Assembly: GCA_036675345.1 (NCBI GenBank)
Contig: JAKFFE010000046.1
Location: forward strand, 1-64,000
Source: JALYOC01 sp036675345
GTDB taxonomy: Bacteria > Myxococcota > Myxococcia > Myxococcales > Myxococcaceae
Length of the DNA: 64,000 nt
Reading direction: 5' to 3'
Within the stretch, counting starts at the first letter, position 1, and the number at the start of each line of letters is the position of its first letter. A program made the position numbers and the translations under genes. This document shows positions 33,323-42,436 of the stretch, in pieces. Under the pieces are notes generated by a model. The model was given only the letters and a program-made list of their open reading frames with translations, was not told where the DNA came from and did no database searches.

Positions 33323-36232
33323 ATGATCCGTCCAGTGCTTCTCGTCGCGTTGGTCTCCGCGTTGTCAGGGCCAGCGCTCGCGCGCGAATCCATCGAAGGG
33401 ACCCTGGCTGAACCCGAGCTGCGGCTCTTCGGGGATCGCCTGGTCCTTCCCTTGCTGCGCCCCAGCACCGAGTGGGGCAAGAGCCTCGGCCTGGAGCCGG
33501 AGAAGCTTGCCGAGGATGGGTTGGCGATCTCCCTCTCCGACGTGGCGGTCCGCACCGCCGGCCCAGAGGCGCTGGAGAAGATCCTGGAGGGACTCAAGGG
33601 CCAGGGGGAGGACGGCGTCCGCCTCGCCGAGCACCTGCGGGCCCTCAGTGAGACCCCGGAGGTCGAGGTCCGGCTGGAGCTGTTGCTCAAGGTGCTGGAG
33701 TCCCAGCCCGGATCGGAGGGGCTGCTGAAGCTGGTCCACCAGGTGCGGGTCAAGCCCACCGAGGTCCTGTTCTCCCTCAACGAGCTTGATCCCACCCTCG
33801 CCGATCGCATCGGCTTCCCGGAGGTGGGTGACCTGTGGGGGGTCCACTTCTTCCCCTGGCTGCCCCCGGTGCTGGAGCGCCTGAGGGATCCGGACAAGGT
33901 CCCCCAGCACTGGGAGATGGACCTCGAGCAGGTCGTCCAGAAGACCGGGTGCCTGTCGGTGGTGCCCGGCGTCCCCACCGCGGATGAGATCTACAAGCTC
34001 ACCGCCACCGTCGCCGATCCGTTCACCGTGGAGATCGGCTGGGAGGGAGTGCCCCCCAACGGCGCCATCCCCCCCGGAGGCTCCCGGCTCCTCTACGGCC
34101 CGGACGAGTTCGTCCTCCAGGGAGGCCGCGCCTACAACCTTCCCTTCCCGAACCTGTACTCGTTCTGGGGCGGCCTCAACCGCTTCGCCCATGCCGACCA
34201 CCCGCTGGTCCCGAACCAGTTCTACAAGTACTGCGTCTACTCCCGGCGCAACGGGCTGGAGGTGGCGCGCCGCCGCGTCGACGTGACGATGCCCGACGCT
34301 CCTCCGCCCGCGCTGTCGTTGTCCGCCACCGTCCTGGGAACCCGCGCGGTCCGGCTGAACTGGACCCCGCCTCCGCCCCCGATGAACGGTGGGCTGTTCC
34401 TCTCGCGCTACGAGCTGTTCCGCGACGGGCAGAAGGTCCACGAGCTGACCTGGGGTGGCTCGGGGAACGCCAACCTCCCCACCTCCTACGTCGACGATCC
34501 CCGGGGCATCCGCGGCGCCCACAACTATGAGCTGGTCGCGCACTGGAGCTGGACCGCGGCCACCTCCACCGCCTCGGCATCGATCACCCTTCCCCGTCTG
34601 GTGGGGCTGGCCGACACCCACAATCACCAGTTCTCGAACCTGGGGTTCGGTGGCGAGCTGTTCCACGGCGACCCGAGGGGGCCGCTCTCCTCCCTGGACG
34701 AGTGCTCCATCCATGGGATCAACCCGCTGGACACCACCTTGTCCTCGCATGACTTCGTCAACGCCGGGGTGAGCATGGGGCGCAACCTTCCCTTCCACTT
34801 CCGGGCCGGGTTCCCGGACTTCCTGGAGTGGCCGCGCTACGACGACTTCACCCACCAGCAGGTCCACAAGGAGTGGCTCAAGCGCGCCTGGGAGGGCGGC
34901 CTGCGCCTGATGGTGATGCTGGCGGTGACCAGCGAGCCCTTGTGCGAGGCGAACTCCCTGCTGGCGATCGGCCCCGCGGCCGGCCGCACCTGCCAGGACA
35001 TGGAGAACGTACTGGCGCAGATCGACGCCGCCAAGCAGCTGGAGACGGAGATCGCCAGCGAGGGCGGCTGGTACGACGTCGTCTACACCGCCGCCGAGGC
35101 CCGCGACGCAATCCTCCACGGACGGCTGGCGGTGGTGCTGGGCCTGGAGGTGGATCAGCTGTTCGACTGCAACAGCGGGAATCCCAACTGCAGCGATCCG
35201 TCCTTCCTGGCCACCGAGGTCGCCAAGCTGCGGGCGGCGGGGATCCGACACGTGTTCCCGATCCACCTCACCGACAACGCCTTCGGCGGGGCCGCCGTCT
35301 ACAACGACTTCTTCAACCTCTCCAACCGGTGGGTCAACGGCTCCTTCTTCGGGGTGACCGACTGCTCCACCCTCCCCAACCCCACCAGCCCGGCGATCAC
35401 CTTCCAGCTCAGCGGCCTACAGCCGAACAGCCTGTCCCAGGCCTTGGTGGACGGGCTGGGAACGGGCTTGGCGCCTGCCTACCCGACCTCCTTCGCGCAC
35501 TGCAACGCCACCGGCCTCACCACTCCTGGGCAGACCCTGCTCACCGAGCTGATGCGCCGCAAGCTGATCATCGACGTGGACCACATGAGCGATCAGGCGA
35601 CCCAGGCGACTGTCGTGGCGGCGGAGAGCGCCAACTACCCGCTGATCGCCGGCCACACCGGCTTCAACGCGCTGTCGATCTCACCCCACTCCTCGCACGA
35701 GGCCAACCTCGACGACGCGACACTGGCGCGAATCCGGGCCCTGGGGGGACTGGTCAGCGTGAACATCCGGCAGGGGGCGGTGGGGGAGACCGCCGAGTTC
35801 GACGCGGCGGCCCACGGGCTGACCCCGGTGGCCCACGACTGCGATGAGTCGGTGACCGCCTTCGCCCAGGCCTACTGCCATGCGGTGGCGCAGATGCAGG
35901 GCCTCCCGGTGGGGATTGGCACCGACTTTAATGGCCTCAACGGGCTGCCCCCGCCGCGGTTCGGCGCCGCGGCCTGCAAGGGCGCCGGTCCGGGCACCGG
36001 CCCGATGGTCAGCTACCCGTTCACCGATCGGCGGGGAGTGACCTTCAACCGGCAGGTGTCCGGGGCGCGGACCTTCGACATCAACTTCACCGGGGTCGCC
36101 CACGCCGGGATGCTCCCGGACTTCATCCAGGAGCTCCGCACCGTGGGCCTCTCCGACTCGGAGCTGCAGCCGCTCTACGAGTCCGCGGATCGCTACCTGG
36201 AGATGTGGGAGAAGATCGACGCCCGGCCGTAG
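33323..36232 (+). CDS. M19 membrane-dipeptidase-like secreted protein with beta-sandwich insert
   Basis: 969 residues. A signal peptide (about 1-20, ends A-L-A-R) is followed by a helical region and a central fibronectin-like beta sandwich (about 225-420). The C-terminal half resembles renal dipeptidase (peptidase M19): 'DTHNHQF' zinc-binding start, 'IDVDHMSDQATQ', 'IAGHTGFNALS' and 'VGIGTDFNGLNGLP'. Usual M19 proteins are about 350-420 residues; the extra N-terminal 430 residues are unusual and may tether or target the enzyme. Several CGNPNC-type cysteines suggest an oxidising compartment. Activity needs testing because metal-site residues were assigned by eye. Confidence 0.72.
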   Translation: MIRPVLLVALVSALSGPALARESIEGTLAEPELRLFGDRLVLPLLRPSTEWGKSLGLEPEKLAEDGLAISLSDVAVRTAGPEALEKILEGLKGQGEDGVRLAEHLRALSETPEVEVRLELLLKVLESQPGSEGLLKLVHQVRVKPTEVLFSLNELDPTLADRIGFPEVGDLWGVHFFPWLPPVLERLRDPDKVPQHWEMDLEQVVQKTGCLSVVPGVPTADEIYKLTATVADPFTVEIGWEGVPPNGAIPPGGSRLLYGPDEFVLQGGRAYNLPFPNLYSFWGGLNRFAHADHPLVPNQFYKYCVYSRRNGLEVARRRVDVTMPDAPPPALSLSATVLGTRAVRLNWTPPPPPMNGGLFLSRYELFRDGQKVHELTWGGSGNANLPTSYVDDPRGIRGAHNYELVAHWSWTAATSTASASITLPRLVGLADTHNHQFSNLGFGGELFHGDPRGPLSSLDECSIHGINPLDTTLSSHDFVNAGVSMGRNLPFHFRAGFPDFLEWPRYDDFTHQQVHKEWLKRAWEGGLRLMVMLAVTSEPLCEANSLLAIGPAAGRTCQDMENVLAQIDAAKQLETEIASEGGWYDVVYTAAEARDAILHGRLAVVLGLEVDQLFDCNSGNPNCSDPSFLATEVAKLRAAGIRHVFPIHLTDNAFGGAAVYNDFFNLSNRWVNGSFFGVTDCSTLPNPTSPAITFQLSGLQPNSLSQALVDGLGTGLAPAYPTSFAHCNATGLTTPGQTLLTELMRRKLIIDVDHMSDQATQATVVAAESANYPLIAGHTGFNALSISPHSSHEANLDDATLARIRALGGLVSVNIRQGAVGETAEFDAAAHGLTPVAHDCDESVTAFAQAYCHAVAQMQGLPVGIGTDFNGLNGLPPPRFGAAACKGAGPGTGPMVSYPFTDRRGVTFNRQVSGARTFDINFTGVAHAGMLPDFIQELRTVGLSDSELQPLYESADRYLEMWEKIDARP

Positions 36233-36263
36233 CCGGGGTCGATGGCCAGGTGGCCGGCTACGG
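36227..36263. terminator. bidirectional hairpin spanning both stop codons
   Basis: A perfect 10-bp stem (CCGTAGCCGG at 36227-36236 with CCGGCTACGG at 36254-36263) with a 17-nt loop. Its arms include the stop codon of the M19 gene and that of the opposing Ig-like lipoprotein gene. No T tract. Confidence 0.5.
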
Positions 36264-37928
36264 GGCGTAGTAGCTGACGGTCAGCGAGGCCGCGTACCCG
36301 TCGGTGGACTCGCCCACCTTGAAGTTGGTCCAGCCCGCGGCGGTGGAGAAGTTCTCGGTGGAGCAGCGGACGCGGAACTGGGCGTAGCGCTGGGGGGAGA
36401 CCGCGCTGCCGTCCCACTCCGCGAAGTGCTGGAGAAAGAAGGGCCGCACGTCGGCGGTGTGAGCGCTGTAGATGGTCTGGACCTGGTTGGTGATCGGGAT
36501 GGTGGTCGTCAGCCCGGCCCCTCCCGGACATCCGTCTGACGACGGACAGGCGGCGATTGCTCCCACGTTGAAGTCCGCCTCCTCCAGGGTGGTGCCGTAC
36601 TCGATGCTCTCCCCGATGATCGGCCCCTTGGGGGTCGTCCACGGGTTGTTGGTGCCTTCGGTGCCCTGCCACAGCGCCAGAGAGACGGACTGGAAGAGGA
36701 GGGGGGTGTTCGCGAACACAGCGGTCATGTCGAACGCGAGGTAGGTGCGAACCAACTGGGAGGTGCTGGTGCCCACCGTGGAGCTGGTGTAGCCCTGGAA
36801 CAGCTCCCCCCCGGAGGGGTACTTGCGCACCTCGCCGTCGAGGGTGGCGTTCGAAAAGAGGGTGGAGGTGACGAACCGCCAGGTCCGGTAGGTCCGGGTC
36901 ACCTGGGCGGAGAGCGGATTGCCCGCCGCATCCTTGGCGCCGGTGCTGATCCTCCAGCCGACGTCGGTCTGCAGCGCGGCCGCCGGAGAGAGGGAGAAGG
37001 TGACGGTGGTGTGGTCGGGAGACCACACAAAACCGACCGGGGTAATTCCTCCCGGGCTGGTGACCGCGATTGCAGCCTGCACCGAGGTGGGGTCCATCGA
37101 CTCCGAGAAGGTGACGGTCAACGTCTGGGCAGGATCGATCCCCACCGCCAGATTCACCGGCAGGTTGCTGACCACGGAGGGCGCGGTGGTGTCGGGAGTG
37201 GCGCCGGTGGTGAAGCTGTAGCTGAACGGCGCGGCCACCGGCAGGCCTGCCACGTCGGTGACGGCGGTGGTGACCGAGATCGTGTACTGGGTGTCCGGGC
37301 TGAACGTCACCGTCGGGTGGGTGCAGAGCGCCCGGGTGCCCGAGTCCTCCATCACCCAGCTGCAGGCGCCGTCCGCGGGCTCCACCACGATGCCGGCGGC
37401 CACCGAGGTCACGTCCATCGGCTCGGAGAAGGTGATGCTGGGGGCGGAGTTCGGCGAGACGTTGGTCGCGCCGTCTTGAGGGGTAGCGGAGACCACCGTG
37501 GGTGCGGTGGCATCGACCACGGTGCGGAACGAGAGCGTGGTGGGCGACTTTAGCGGGAGGCCGTTGGCGCCGGCCCCCGAGAGCTGGACGGTGTACGCAG
37601 TGTCGTCCGCGTAGCGGGGTGCGTTCGGGAACGAGACCTCGGTGCCCTCCCCGTTCCACTGGGGTGCGCCCAACTGGGTGGCGGGGGTGAGGACCGCGGA
37701 GAAGCCCGCCGGATCCACGCGGGAGTCGAAGGTCAGGGTCAGCTTGTCATGCACCCCGGCCACGTTGGTGCCTGCGGCGGGGATGCTGTGCACCAGCAGC
37801 GGGCCGCTGGGCTCGCGGCAGTTGCCGGCGGCGTAGCAGTCTTCGTAGGCGGTCTCGAAGTCGAAGCAGCCGGCCACCGACAGCGCGGTCCCGATCAGCA
37901 ACAGTCCCCTCGTCGTCCTGGTCCTCAT
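36258..37928 (-). CDS. Ig-like (Big_5 type) repeat lipoprotein
   Basis: 556 residues. The signal peptide ends in lipobox V-A-G-C21. Three bacterial Ig-like domains of the SbsA/Big_5 type follow (about 45-135, 140-240, 245-345), each with 'S-P-x-x-G-x-x-N-V' and 'F-S-E-P-M-D' or 'F-S-E-S-M-D' signature turns. The C-terminal about 200 residues are a DNRLRE-like beta sandwich ('RTYLAFDMTAVF', 'VSLALW'). It is probably a surface-anchored adhesin or stalk. It overlaps the downstream CsgG-like gene's stop by 1 nt in a TGATG arrangement, so the two are coupled. Confidence 0.82.
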   Translation of the reverse strand: MRTRTTRGLLLIGTALSVAGCFDFETAYEDCYAAGNCREPSGPLLVHSIPAAGTNVAGVHDKLTLTFDSRVDPAGFSAVLTPATQLGAPQWNGEGTEVSFPNAPRYADDTAYTVQLSGAGANGLPLKSPTTLSFRTVVDATAPTVVSATPQDGATNVSPNSAPSITFSEPMDVTSVAAGIVVEPADGACSWVMEDSGTRALCTHPTVTFSPDTQYTISVTTAVTDVAGLPVAAPFSYSFTTGATPDTTAPSVVSNLPVNLAVGIDPAQTLTVTFSESMDPTSVQAAIAVTSPGGITPVGFVWSPDHTTVTFSLSPAAALQTDVGWRISTGAKDAAGNPLSAQVTRTYRTWRFVTSTLFSNATLDGEVRKYPSGGELFQGYTSSTVGTSTSQLVRTYLAFDMTAVFANTPLLFQSVSLALWQGTEGTNNPWTTPKGPIIGESIEYGTTLEEADFNVGAIAACPSSDGCPGGAGLTTTIPITNQVQTIYSAHTADVRPFFLQHFAEWDGSAVSPQRYAQFRVRCSTENFSTAAGWTNFKVGESTDGYAASLTVSYYAP

Positions 37929-38749
37929 CAGAAGGCCCCCCTGATTGCGATCGATCCACCGCCCGGACCCACCGCCAGCCCGGCTTCAATCACCGCTTCG
38001 TTGCCGAGGAAGAAGAAGCCGGCGGCAGTGGCCAACGCAGCCGCTCCCACCCCAAAACCGACCAGCGAGACGGTCTGCCAGGTCTGCCCCTCGCTTCTCA
38101 GCTGGCTGGGCACCGGTTCGATCAGGGTGCCTCCGGCGCGGAGCGCATCGTAGCGGTCCTTGGCCTGAAGGTAGGCCACTGCCCCTCCGGCAACCGCCAC
38201 CGCCCCGGCCGCCGCCGGGATCCAGGCCAGCCGCTTGAGGCCGGTGCGCTCGGTGGAGGTGCCCAGGGCCTGCACCGGAAGCCCGTCCCCGCGCACTCCC
38301 GCGGTGGTCTCCGCGGCCAGCTTGGGAGCGATCGAAGAGAAGGCATCCAGGATGGTGTCTTCCGAGCTGCCGGTGATCACCGCCGAGGAGACCCGCTCAC
38401 CGTTCCGGGTGAGGACGATCCGCACCGACAGCCGATACTTGTCTCCGACCTTGGCGACATCCCCCAGCATCAGCGCATCCGAACCCAGGGCGTCCGCCAG
38501 CTCGATCGCACAGGAGGAGCTCTCCTCCCCGCAGCCCAGCAACTGGCGCTGACGCTCATTTCCCAGCAGCGCCTGGATCTCGCTCCGGGTGATCACCTTC
38601 AGGCTCCGGAAGGCCAGCTGCTGCGCCAGCTGATCGGAGTAGAAGTCGCCAGCCTTCTGATCCAGTCCGCGCACCGAGAACCCCGGCGCGGCCACCCGGA
38701 CTGGAGACGCCGACAAGGTGGCGGTGAGCAAGAGGGTCAGGACCATCAT
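37928..38749 (-). CDS. CsgG/TolB-like secreted protein with C-terminal membrane segments
   Basis: 273 residues from ATG at 38749. A signal sequence ('MVLTLLLTATLSASP') precedes a domain with the CsgG/TolB-N style pattern: 'AQQLAFRSLKVITRSEIQALLG', 'CAIELADALGSDALMLGDV' and 'YRLSVRIVL'. Two hydrophobic stretches (about 185-205 and 235-260) follow. Proteins of this kind gather in the envelope and are often next to lipoproteins, as here. A GTG 18 nt upstream is disfavoured because TACCGT lies 8 nt before the ATG. It is cotranscribed with the Ig-like lipoprotein gene downstream. Exact role is unknown. Confidence 0.75.
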   Translation of the reverse strand: MMVLTLLLTATLSASPVRVAAPGFSVRGLDQKAGDFYSDQLAQQLAFRSLKVITRSEIQALLGNERQRQLLGCGEESSSCAIELADALGSDALMLGDVAKVGDKYRLSVRIVLTRNGERVSSAVITGSSEDTILDAFSSIAPKLAAETTAGVRGDGLPVQALGTSTERTGLKRLAWIPAAAGAVAVAGGAVAYLQAKDRYDALRAGGTLIEPVPSQLRSEGQTWQTVSLVGFGVGAAALATAAGFFFLGNEAVIEAGLAVGPGGGSIAIRGAF

Positions 38750-38757
38750 GCGCGGGG

Positions 38758-38763
38758 ACGGTA
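38758..38763 (-). promoter_or_regulatory. candidate leaderless -10 box
   Basis: TACCGT on the minus strand lies 8 nt upstream of ATG 38749 with no ribosome site between. Confidence 0.45.
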
Positions 38764-38839
38764 GCACGGGCCAGGCCGGCCCCGCTCGCGGGCCAGCCAG
38801 GGAACCCGGGCGGCGTTATGCAGCCGCGGAGCGGACCGC

Positions 38840-38845
38840 TACAGT
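38840..38845 (+). promoter_or_regulatory. candidate leaderless -10 box
   Basis: TACAGT lies 9 nt upstream of the ATG at 38855. The same hexamer at the same distance occurs before the gene at 55773. Confidence 0.5.
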
Positions 38846-38854
38846 GCTGAGCCG

Positions 38855-39769
38855 ATGCGTCCTTCTCGCCCGTGCTCCAACCGGTCTCTTGCTATCCTCG
38901 CCGCAGTCCTCTCGCTCACCGGTTGTCGTGGCTGTGGCGACAACGGGAGCGATCCCGAACGCACCGTCTGCGAGACCGCCCAGCCCTACCCGGCGATGGC
39001 GGTCCGCTGGGGCCCGATGCCCGCCGGGGACTCCTCGTCGGACGCGGTGGCGTTGGCGATTCCGGTCGCGTCCAACACCACCTCCGCCGCGCCGATGCTC
39101 GACTTCAGCTACGCGGTGCCGTTCTCCGGTGGGCCGCTGAACGGCGTGCGGATTGCGATCGGCGAGACCTGCTACTTCGAGGTCCCGATCGATCGGTCCC
39201 GCGCGGACGACTCCTCCGATCCGGAAGAATGGGATTCGACCCTCGAAGAGGCGATCTCGCGGGCGATCGATGCCAGCGCGACGGAGGGCACCCTCTACAT
39301 CAGCGGCGAGGTCTCCGAATGGCTGAACCTGCCGGATGCGGTCGCCGCCGACTACGGGTTCCAGGTCCGGGGGGATGACAACCGTTGGAGCCCGACGGAA
39401 GCGGGCGGGCGGCTCACCCTCTGCACCGAAGAGGACGACTGCAGCCCCGGCGGTGGCGGCGGCGGAGCACTGGCCAGCTGCAGCAACCAGGACGCCTGCC
39501 TGGAGCTCACTGGCGGCGAGGTGGCCCCGTTCCAGACGCAATGCGAGGGCGAGGGCGACGGCAGCATCTTCCGTACCGGCCCCTGCCCCAGCAACGGCGG
39601 TGGCCCCACCTGCCTGGACGCGACCATCACCTCCAGCGGAGTGCGGCTGCCCGCCAACGTCTACTGGGCCGCGGACTTCTGCTCGCGCAACCCGCACATC
39701 GATACCCAGACCACCTGCACCGCTGATCTCGGCGGCACGCCGTCCGGGACCCACTGCTCGCCTCCGTAG
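38855..39769 (+). CDS. lipoprotein of unknown function
   Basis: 304 residues. A signal peptide ends in lipobox L-T-G-C24, followed by a Cys-rich, Asp/Ser-rich mature chain. No catalytic motif or known fold is recognised. Cysteines come in spaced pairs ('C-G-D-N-G', 'CTEEDDC', 'CSNQDAC', 'CLDATI'), with a Gly run (about 200-207) separating two parts, so it is probably disulfide-bonded and surface-exposed. Divergent from the CsgG/TolB-like gene; convergent with the Ser/Thr kinase gene. Confidence 0.7.
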   Translation: MRPSRPCSNRSLAILAAVLSLTGCRGCGDNGSDPERTVCETAQPYPAMAVRWGPMPAGDSSSDAVALAIPVASNTTSAAPMLDFSYAVPFSGGPLNGVRIAIGETCYFEVPIDRSRADDSSDPEEWDSTLEEAISRAIDASATEGTLYISGEVSEWLNLPDAVAADYGFQVRGDDNRWSPTEAGGRLTLCTEEDDCSPGGGGGGALASCSNQDACLELTGGEVAPFQTQCEGEGDGSIFRTGPCPSNGGGPTCLDATITSSGVRLPANVYWAADFCSRNPHIDTQTTCTADLGGTPSGTHCSPP

Positions 39770-39801
39770 ACCCGGAGTCGGGCCGCGGTCCGCGCCCAGC
39801 G

Positions 39802-41772
39802 CTACTTGGTCCGCGCGCTCTTCGGAGGCGGCGGCATCTCCTGCACCGTGTCCTCGTCGGAGTCATGGGCCAGCGGGGCGGGAGGAGGAGGTGACGAACC
39901 CTTGCGAGCACGGGCCGCGGAAGGCGCCGGCGTCCTGGCCTTGGGTGAAGACGCCTCCTGGAGGGCGCGCTCCAGCTCCTCGGAGCTCAGCGCCTGGGTG
40001 GACTGGGCGTTGGCGGCGCTGACCGGCGCCCGGGCCGACTTGCCGGTCTGGATCGCCCGCATGTTGGCGGTGGGGGCGGCGGCACCGGCGATCGGCGGGC
40101 CCTTGCGCTTGGCGGGCATCGACTTGGACGCCGAGCTCTGTCCCCGCGCCTGCTCCCGCGCGAAGACCGCGGTCAGCTTCTCGCCACCATCCCTGGCCGG
40201 CAGCTGGGTGACCTTGACCTTCTTGTTGGGGTCCGCCGGTCCCAGGAGGATCGCCTCCTCCACCGCGGCCGCCAGCGCCGCCTGGCCTCCGGGGTAGGCG
40301 GCCATCAGCCCCTCCAGCTTCATCAGCTGGGCGCGCAGCTCGGCGCCGGTGGCGGTGCGCCGCTGGAGGTCGTGGGTCACCAGCTTCATCACCACCTCCT
40401 CCAGCTCGGGCGGGATGTCCTGCCGCAGCTCGGAGGGACGGGGGATGCGGGGGAAGATCCCCTTGTTCAACGAGGCATCGTCCTCGGCGGTGTAGACCCG
40501 GCTGAGGGTGAGGGTCTCGATCAGGGTCAGCCCCAGCGCGAACAGATCCGCCCGCCCGTCGAAGGGGCCGACCACGATCTGCTCCGGCGCCGCATAGTGC
40601 AGCTTGCCGTAGAAGATGTCGGTGCGGCCGGTCTCTACCCGGGTGGCGGCGTTGGCCACGCCGAAGTCGCCCAGCTTCACCTCCCCGATGCGGGAGAGGA
40701 GGATGTTGGGCGGGTTGACGTCCCGGTGCACCAGGTTCAGCGGCTTGCCGCCCGAATCCACCCGCCGGTGGATGTAGTCCAGCGCGTTGGCCAGCTCCGA
40801 GGCCAGGTAGGTCACCGCGTTGAGCGGCAGCGGCCGCTGCAGCCGCTTGAGCAGCCGGTTCAGCGGCAGCCCGTCCACGTACTCCATCGCCAGGATGAAG
40901 CTGTCCTTGAATCTCCCGCAGTCGAAGACCTGGACGATGTTCGGATGGTTCAGCGAGGCGCACAGCCGGGCCTCCTCGCGGAACATCTCCACGAAGGCCT
41001 CGCTGCCGGCGAAGGTCGGCAGCACCCGCTTGATCGCCACCGGCTTCTGGAAGCCGCCCTCCGGGCAGTAGGTGGCGCGCCACACCTCGGCCATCCCGCC
41101 CGCGCCCAGCCGCTCGTGGAGGAAGTACTTCCCCATCAGGTCCTGCTGGCGGACCTGCTGCAGGGCCTCCTCGGTCTTGCGGATGAAGTGCCGGGCGATC
41201 AGCGCCGCGAAGCCGCCGCACATGATCAGGATCACCGCGCGCAGGATCGCCGCCGGCAGCTTCACCGCCCCCTGGATCATGTCCGCCGGCAGCCGGGGGA
41301 CCAGCACCAGCAGGTACAGCGCCATCCACTCCGCCGCCGCCAGCGCGCCGGCCACCAGCGACAGCCGGGGAGTGGCGCGCACCGCGGAGGCCACCACCAG
41401 CCCGCCCCAGATCACGTGGGTGGGGGTCATGTGCGCGTACTCGCCGCCGCGGACCAGCGCGGTCATCAGCACGATCACCGCCGGGACCGACACCTCCAGC
41501 AGCACGTTGGCCCAGGCGATCGCCGGGTGGTACCAGCCCCGGTTCATCGCCCGCAGCTGCGCCAGGTAGTAGGCGGCCACCACCGCCAGGAAGGCGTTGA
41601 TCGACAGCGAGGTGGTCCAGCTCTGGAAGAAGGCCAGGGAGAAGACGAAGGGAATCGCGATCCCGCAGAAGGCGGCGATCAGCTTGGCCACCGAGGCCTC
41701 GCGCACCGGCGAGTCTGCGCGCAGCGATTCACGAAGGACCTGGAGCGGGGCCAGGGTGGCGTCTTTGCTCAT
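39802..41772 (-). CDS. membrane serine/threonine kinase, N-terminal membrane domain
   Basis: 656 residues from ATG at 41772. The first about 200 residues hold five to six membrane helices and no large extracellular domain. A Hanks-type kinase domain (about 220-480) follows: Gly loop 'LGAGGMAEVW', catalytic K248 in 'VAIK', 'HRDVNPPNIL' with D351, 'GDFGVAN' and 'APEQ'. A low-complexity Ala/Lys/Pro-rich tail (about 530-656) is likely regulatory. Myxobacteria carry very many such kinases. The membrane-first order (unlike the common kinase-TM-sensor order) is notable. Signal is unknown. TAGCCT 10 nt upstream of ATG suggests a leaderless transcript. Confidence 0.9.
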   Translation of the reverse strand: MSKDATLAPLQVLRESLRADSPVREASVAKLIAAFCGIAIPFVFSLAFFQSWTTSLSINAFLAVVAAYYLAQLRAMNRGWYHPAIAWANVLLEVSVPAVIVLMTALVRGGEYAHMTPTHVIWGGLVVASAVRATPRLSLVAGALAAAEWMALYLLVLVPRLPADMIQGAVKLPAAILRAVILIMCGGFAALIARHFIRKTEEALQQVRQQDLMGKYFLHERLGAGGMAEVWRATYCPEGGFQKPVAIKRVLPTFAGSEAFVEMFREEARLCASLNHPNIVQVFDCGRFKDSFILAMEYVDGLPLNRLLKRLQRPLPLNAVTYLASELANALDYIHRRVDSGGKPLNLVHRDVNPPNILLSRIGEVKLGDFGVANAATRVETGRTDIFYGKLHYAAPEQIVVGPFDGRADLFALGLTLIETLTLSRVYTAEDDASLNKGIFPRIPRPSELRQDIPPELEEVVMKLVTHDLQRRTATGAELRAQLMKLEGLMAAYPGGQAALAAAVEEAILLGPADPNKKVKVTQLPARDGGEKLTAVFAREQARGQSSASKSMPAKRKGPPIAGAAAPTANMRAIQTGKSARAPVSAANAQSTQALSSEELERALQEASSPKARTPAPSAARARKGSSPPPPAPLAHDSDEDTVQEMPPPPKSARTK

Positions 41773-41782
41773 CCGATCCCCA

Positions 41783-41788
41783 AGGCTA
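41783..41788 (-). promoter_or_regulatory. candidate leaderless -10 box
   Basis: TAGCCT on the minus strand lies 10 nt upstream of the kinase ATG at 41772. Confidence 0.4.
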
Positions 41789-41848
41789 CCACCCTTTGCG
41801 CCAGGGGCCTGATCTTGCCCGGCCTGCCGGTTGCACTCCCGCCGGGCC

Positions 41849-42433
41849 ATGCGTCCCGCCCGCCGCGCCCTGTGGCTGTCCGTGCCCGCCCTCTGCCTGA
41901 TTGGCTGGTTTGGCGGGGAGGTCCCACCCTCCCCCGCTCCGGTCCGCGGAGATCGCCTGGTGATCGAACTGAACCAGCGCACCCTGACCGTGATGCTGGG
42001 GGTTCAGGAGCTGCGCCGCTTCCCGATCAGCCTGGCCAGCGGAGGGGTGGGCAAGGTGAAGCGGGGAGACGCCCGGAACCCGGTGGGGACCTATCGGCTG
42101 ATGGAGGGTCGCGCCTCCCAGTTCCATCGCTTCCTGCCGGTCAGCTACCCCAACGCCGAGGACGCAGCCCGGGGGCTGGCGGAGAAGCGGATCACCCCGG
42201 CGCAGGCGGCGGCGATCGTCCGGGCGGTTCGCGCCGGACGGATGCCGCCGCAGAACACCGCGCTGGGCGGACAAATTGGCATCCACGGACTGGGCCGCCG
42301 CTTTCCGCTGGGGCCGCTGCAGAGGCTGCACCGCTGGTTCAACGCCAGCGAGGGTTGCTTCGTGCTCACCGACCCGGAGGTCACCGAGCTGGAGACCCTC
42401 TACGCCCCGGGCGCGGTGCTGGAGATCCGCTGA
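41849..42433 (+). CDS. L,D-transpeptidase (YkuD family)
   Basis: 194 residues from ATG at 41849; a TTG 18 nt upstream is also in frame. An N-terminal signal or anchor (about 6-24) precedes a YkuD domain starting 'DRLVIELNQRTLTVML'. The catalytic pattern is H146 in 'GIHGLG' and nucleophile C170 in 'ASEGCFVL', the S-x-G-C variant with Glu where His or Asn is common. These enzymes form 3-3 peptidoglycan cross-links or attach proteins to the wall. Divergent from the kinase gene by 76 bp, so both could share a control region. Confidence 0.9.
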   Translation: MRPARRALWLSVPALCLIGWFGGEVPPSPAPVRGDRLVIELNQRTLTVMLGVQELRRFPISLASGGVGKVKRGDARNPVGTYRLMEGRASQFHRFLPVSYPNAEDAARGLAEKRITPAQAAAIVRAVRAGRMPPQNTALGGQIGIHGLGRRFPLGPLQRLHRWFNASEGCFVLTDPEVTELETLYAPGAVLEIR

Positions 42434-42436
42434 CCG

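Noticed and set aside
41773..41982. N-terminal extension of the Ser/Thr kinase to 41982
   Set aside because: The added 70 residues are low-complexity shadow of the divergent L,D-transpeptidase gene, and the ATG at 41772 has its own -10-like box.
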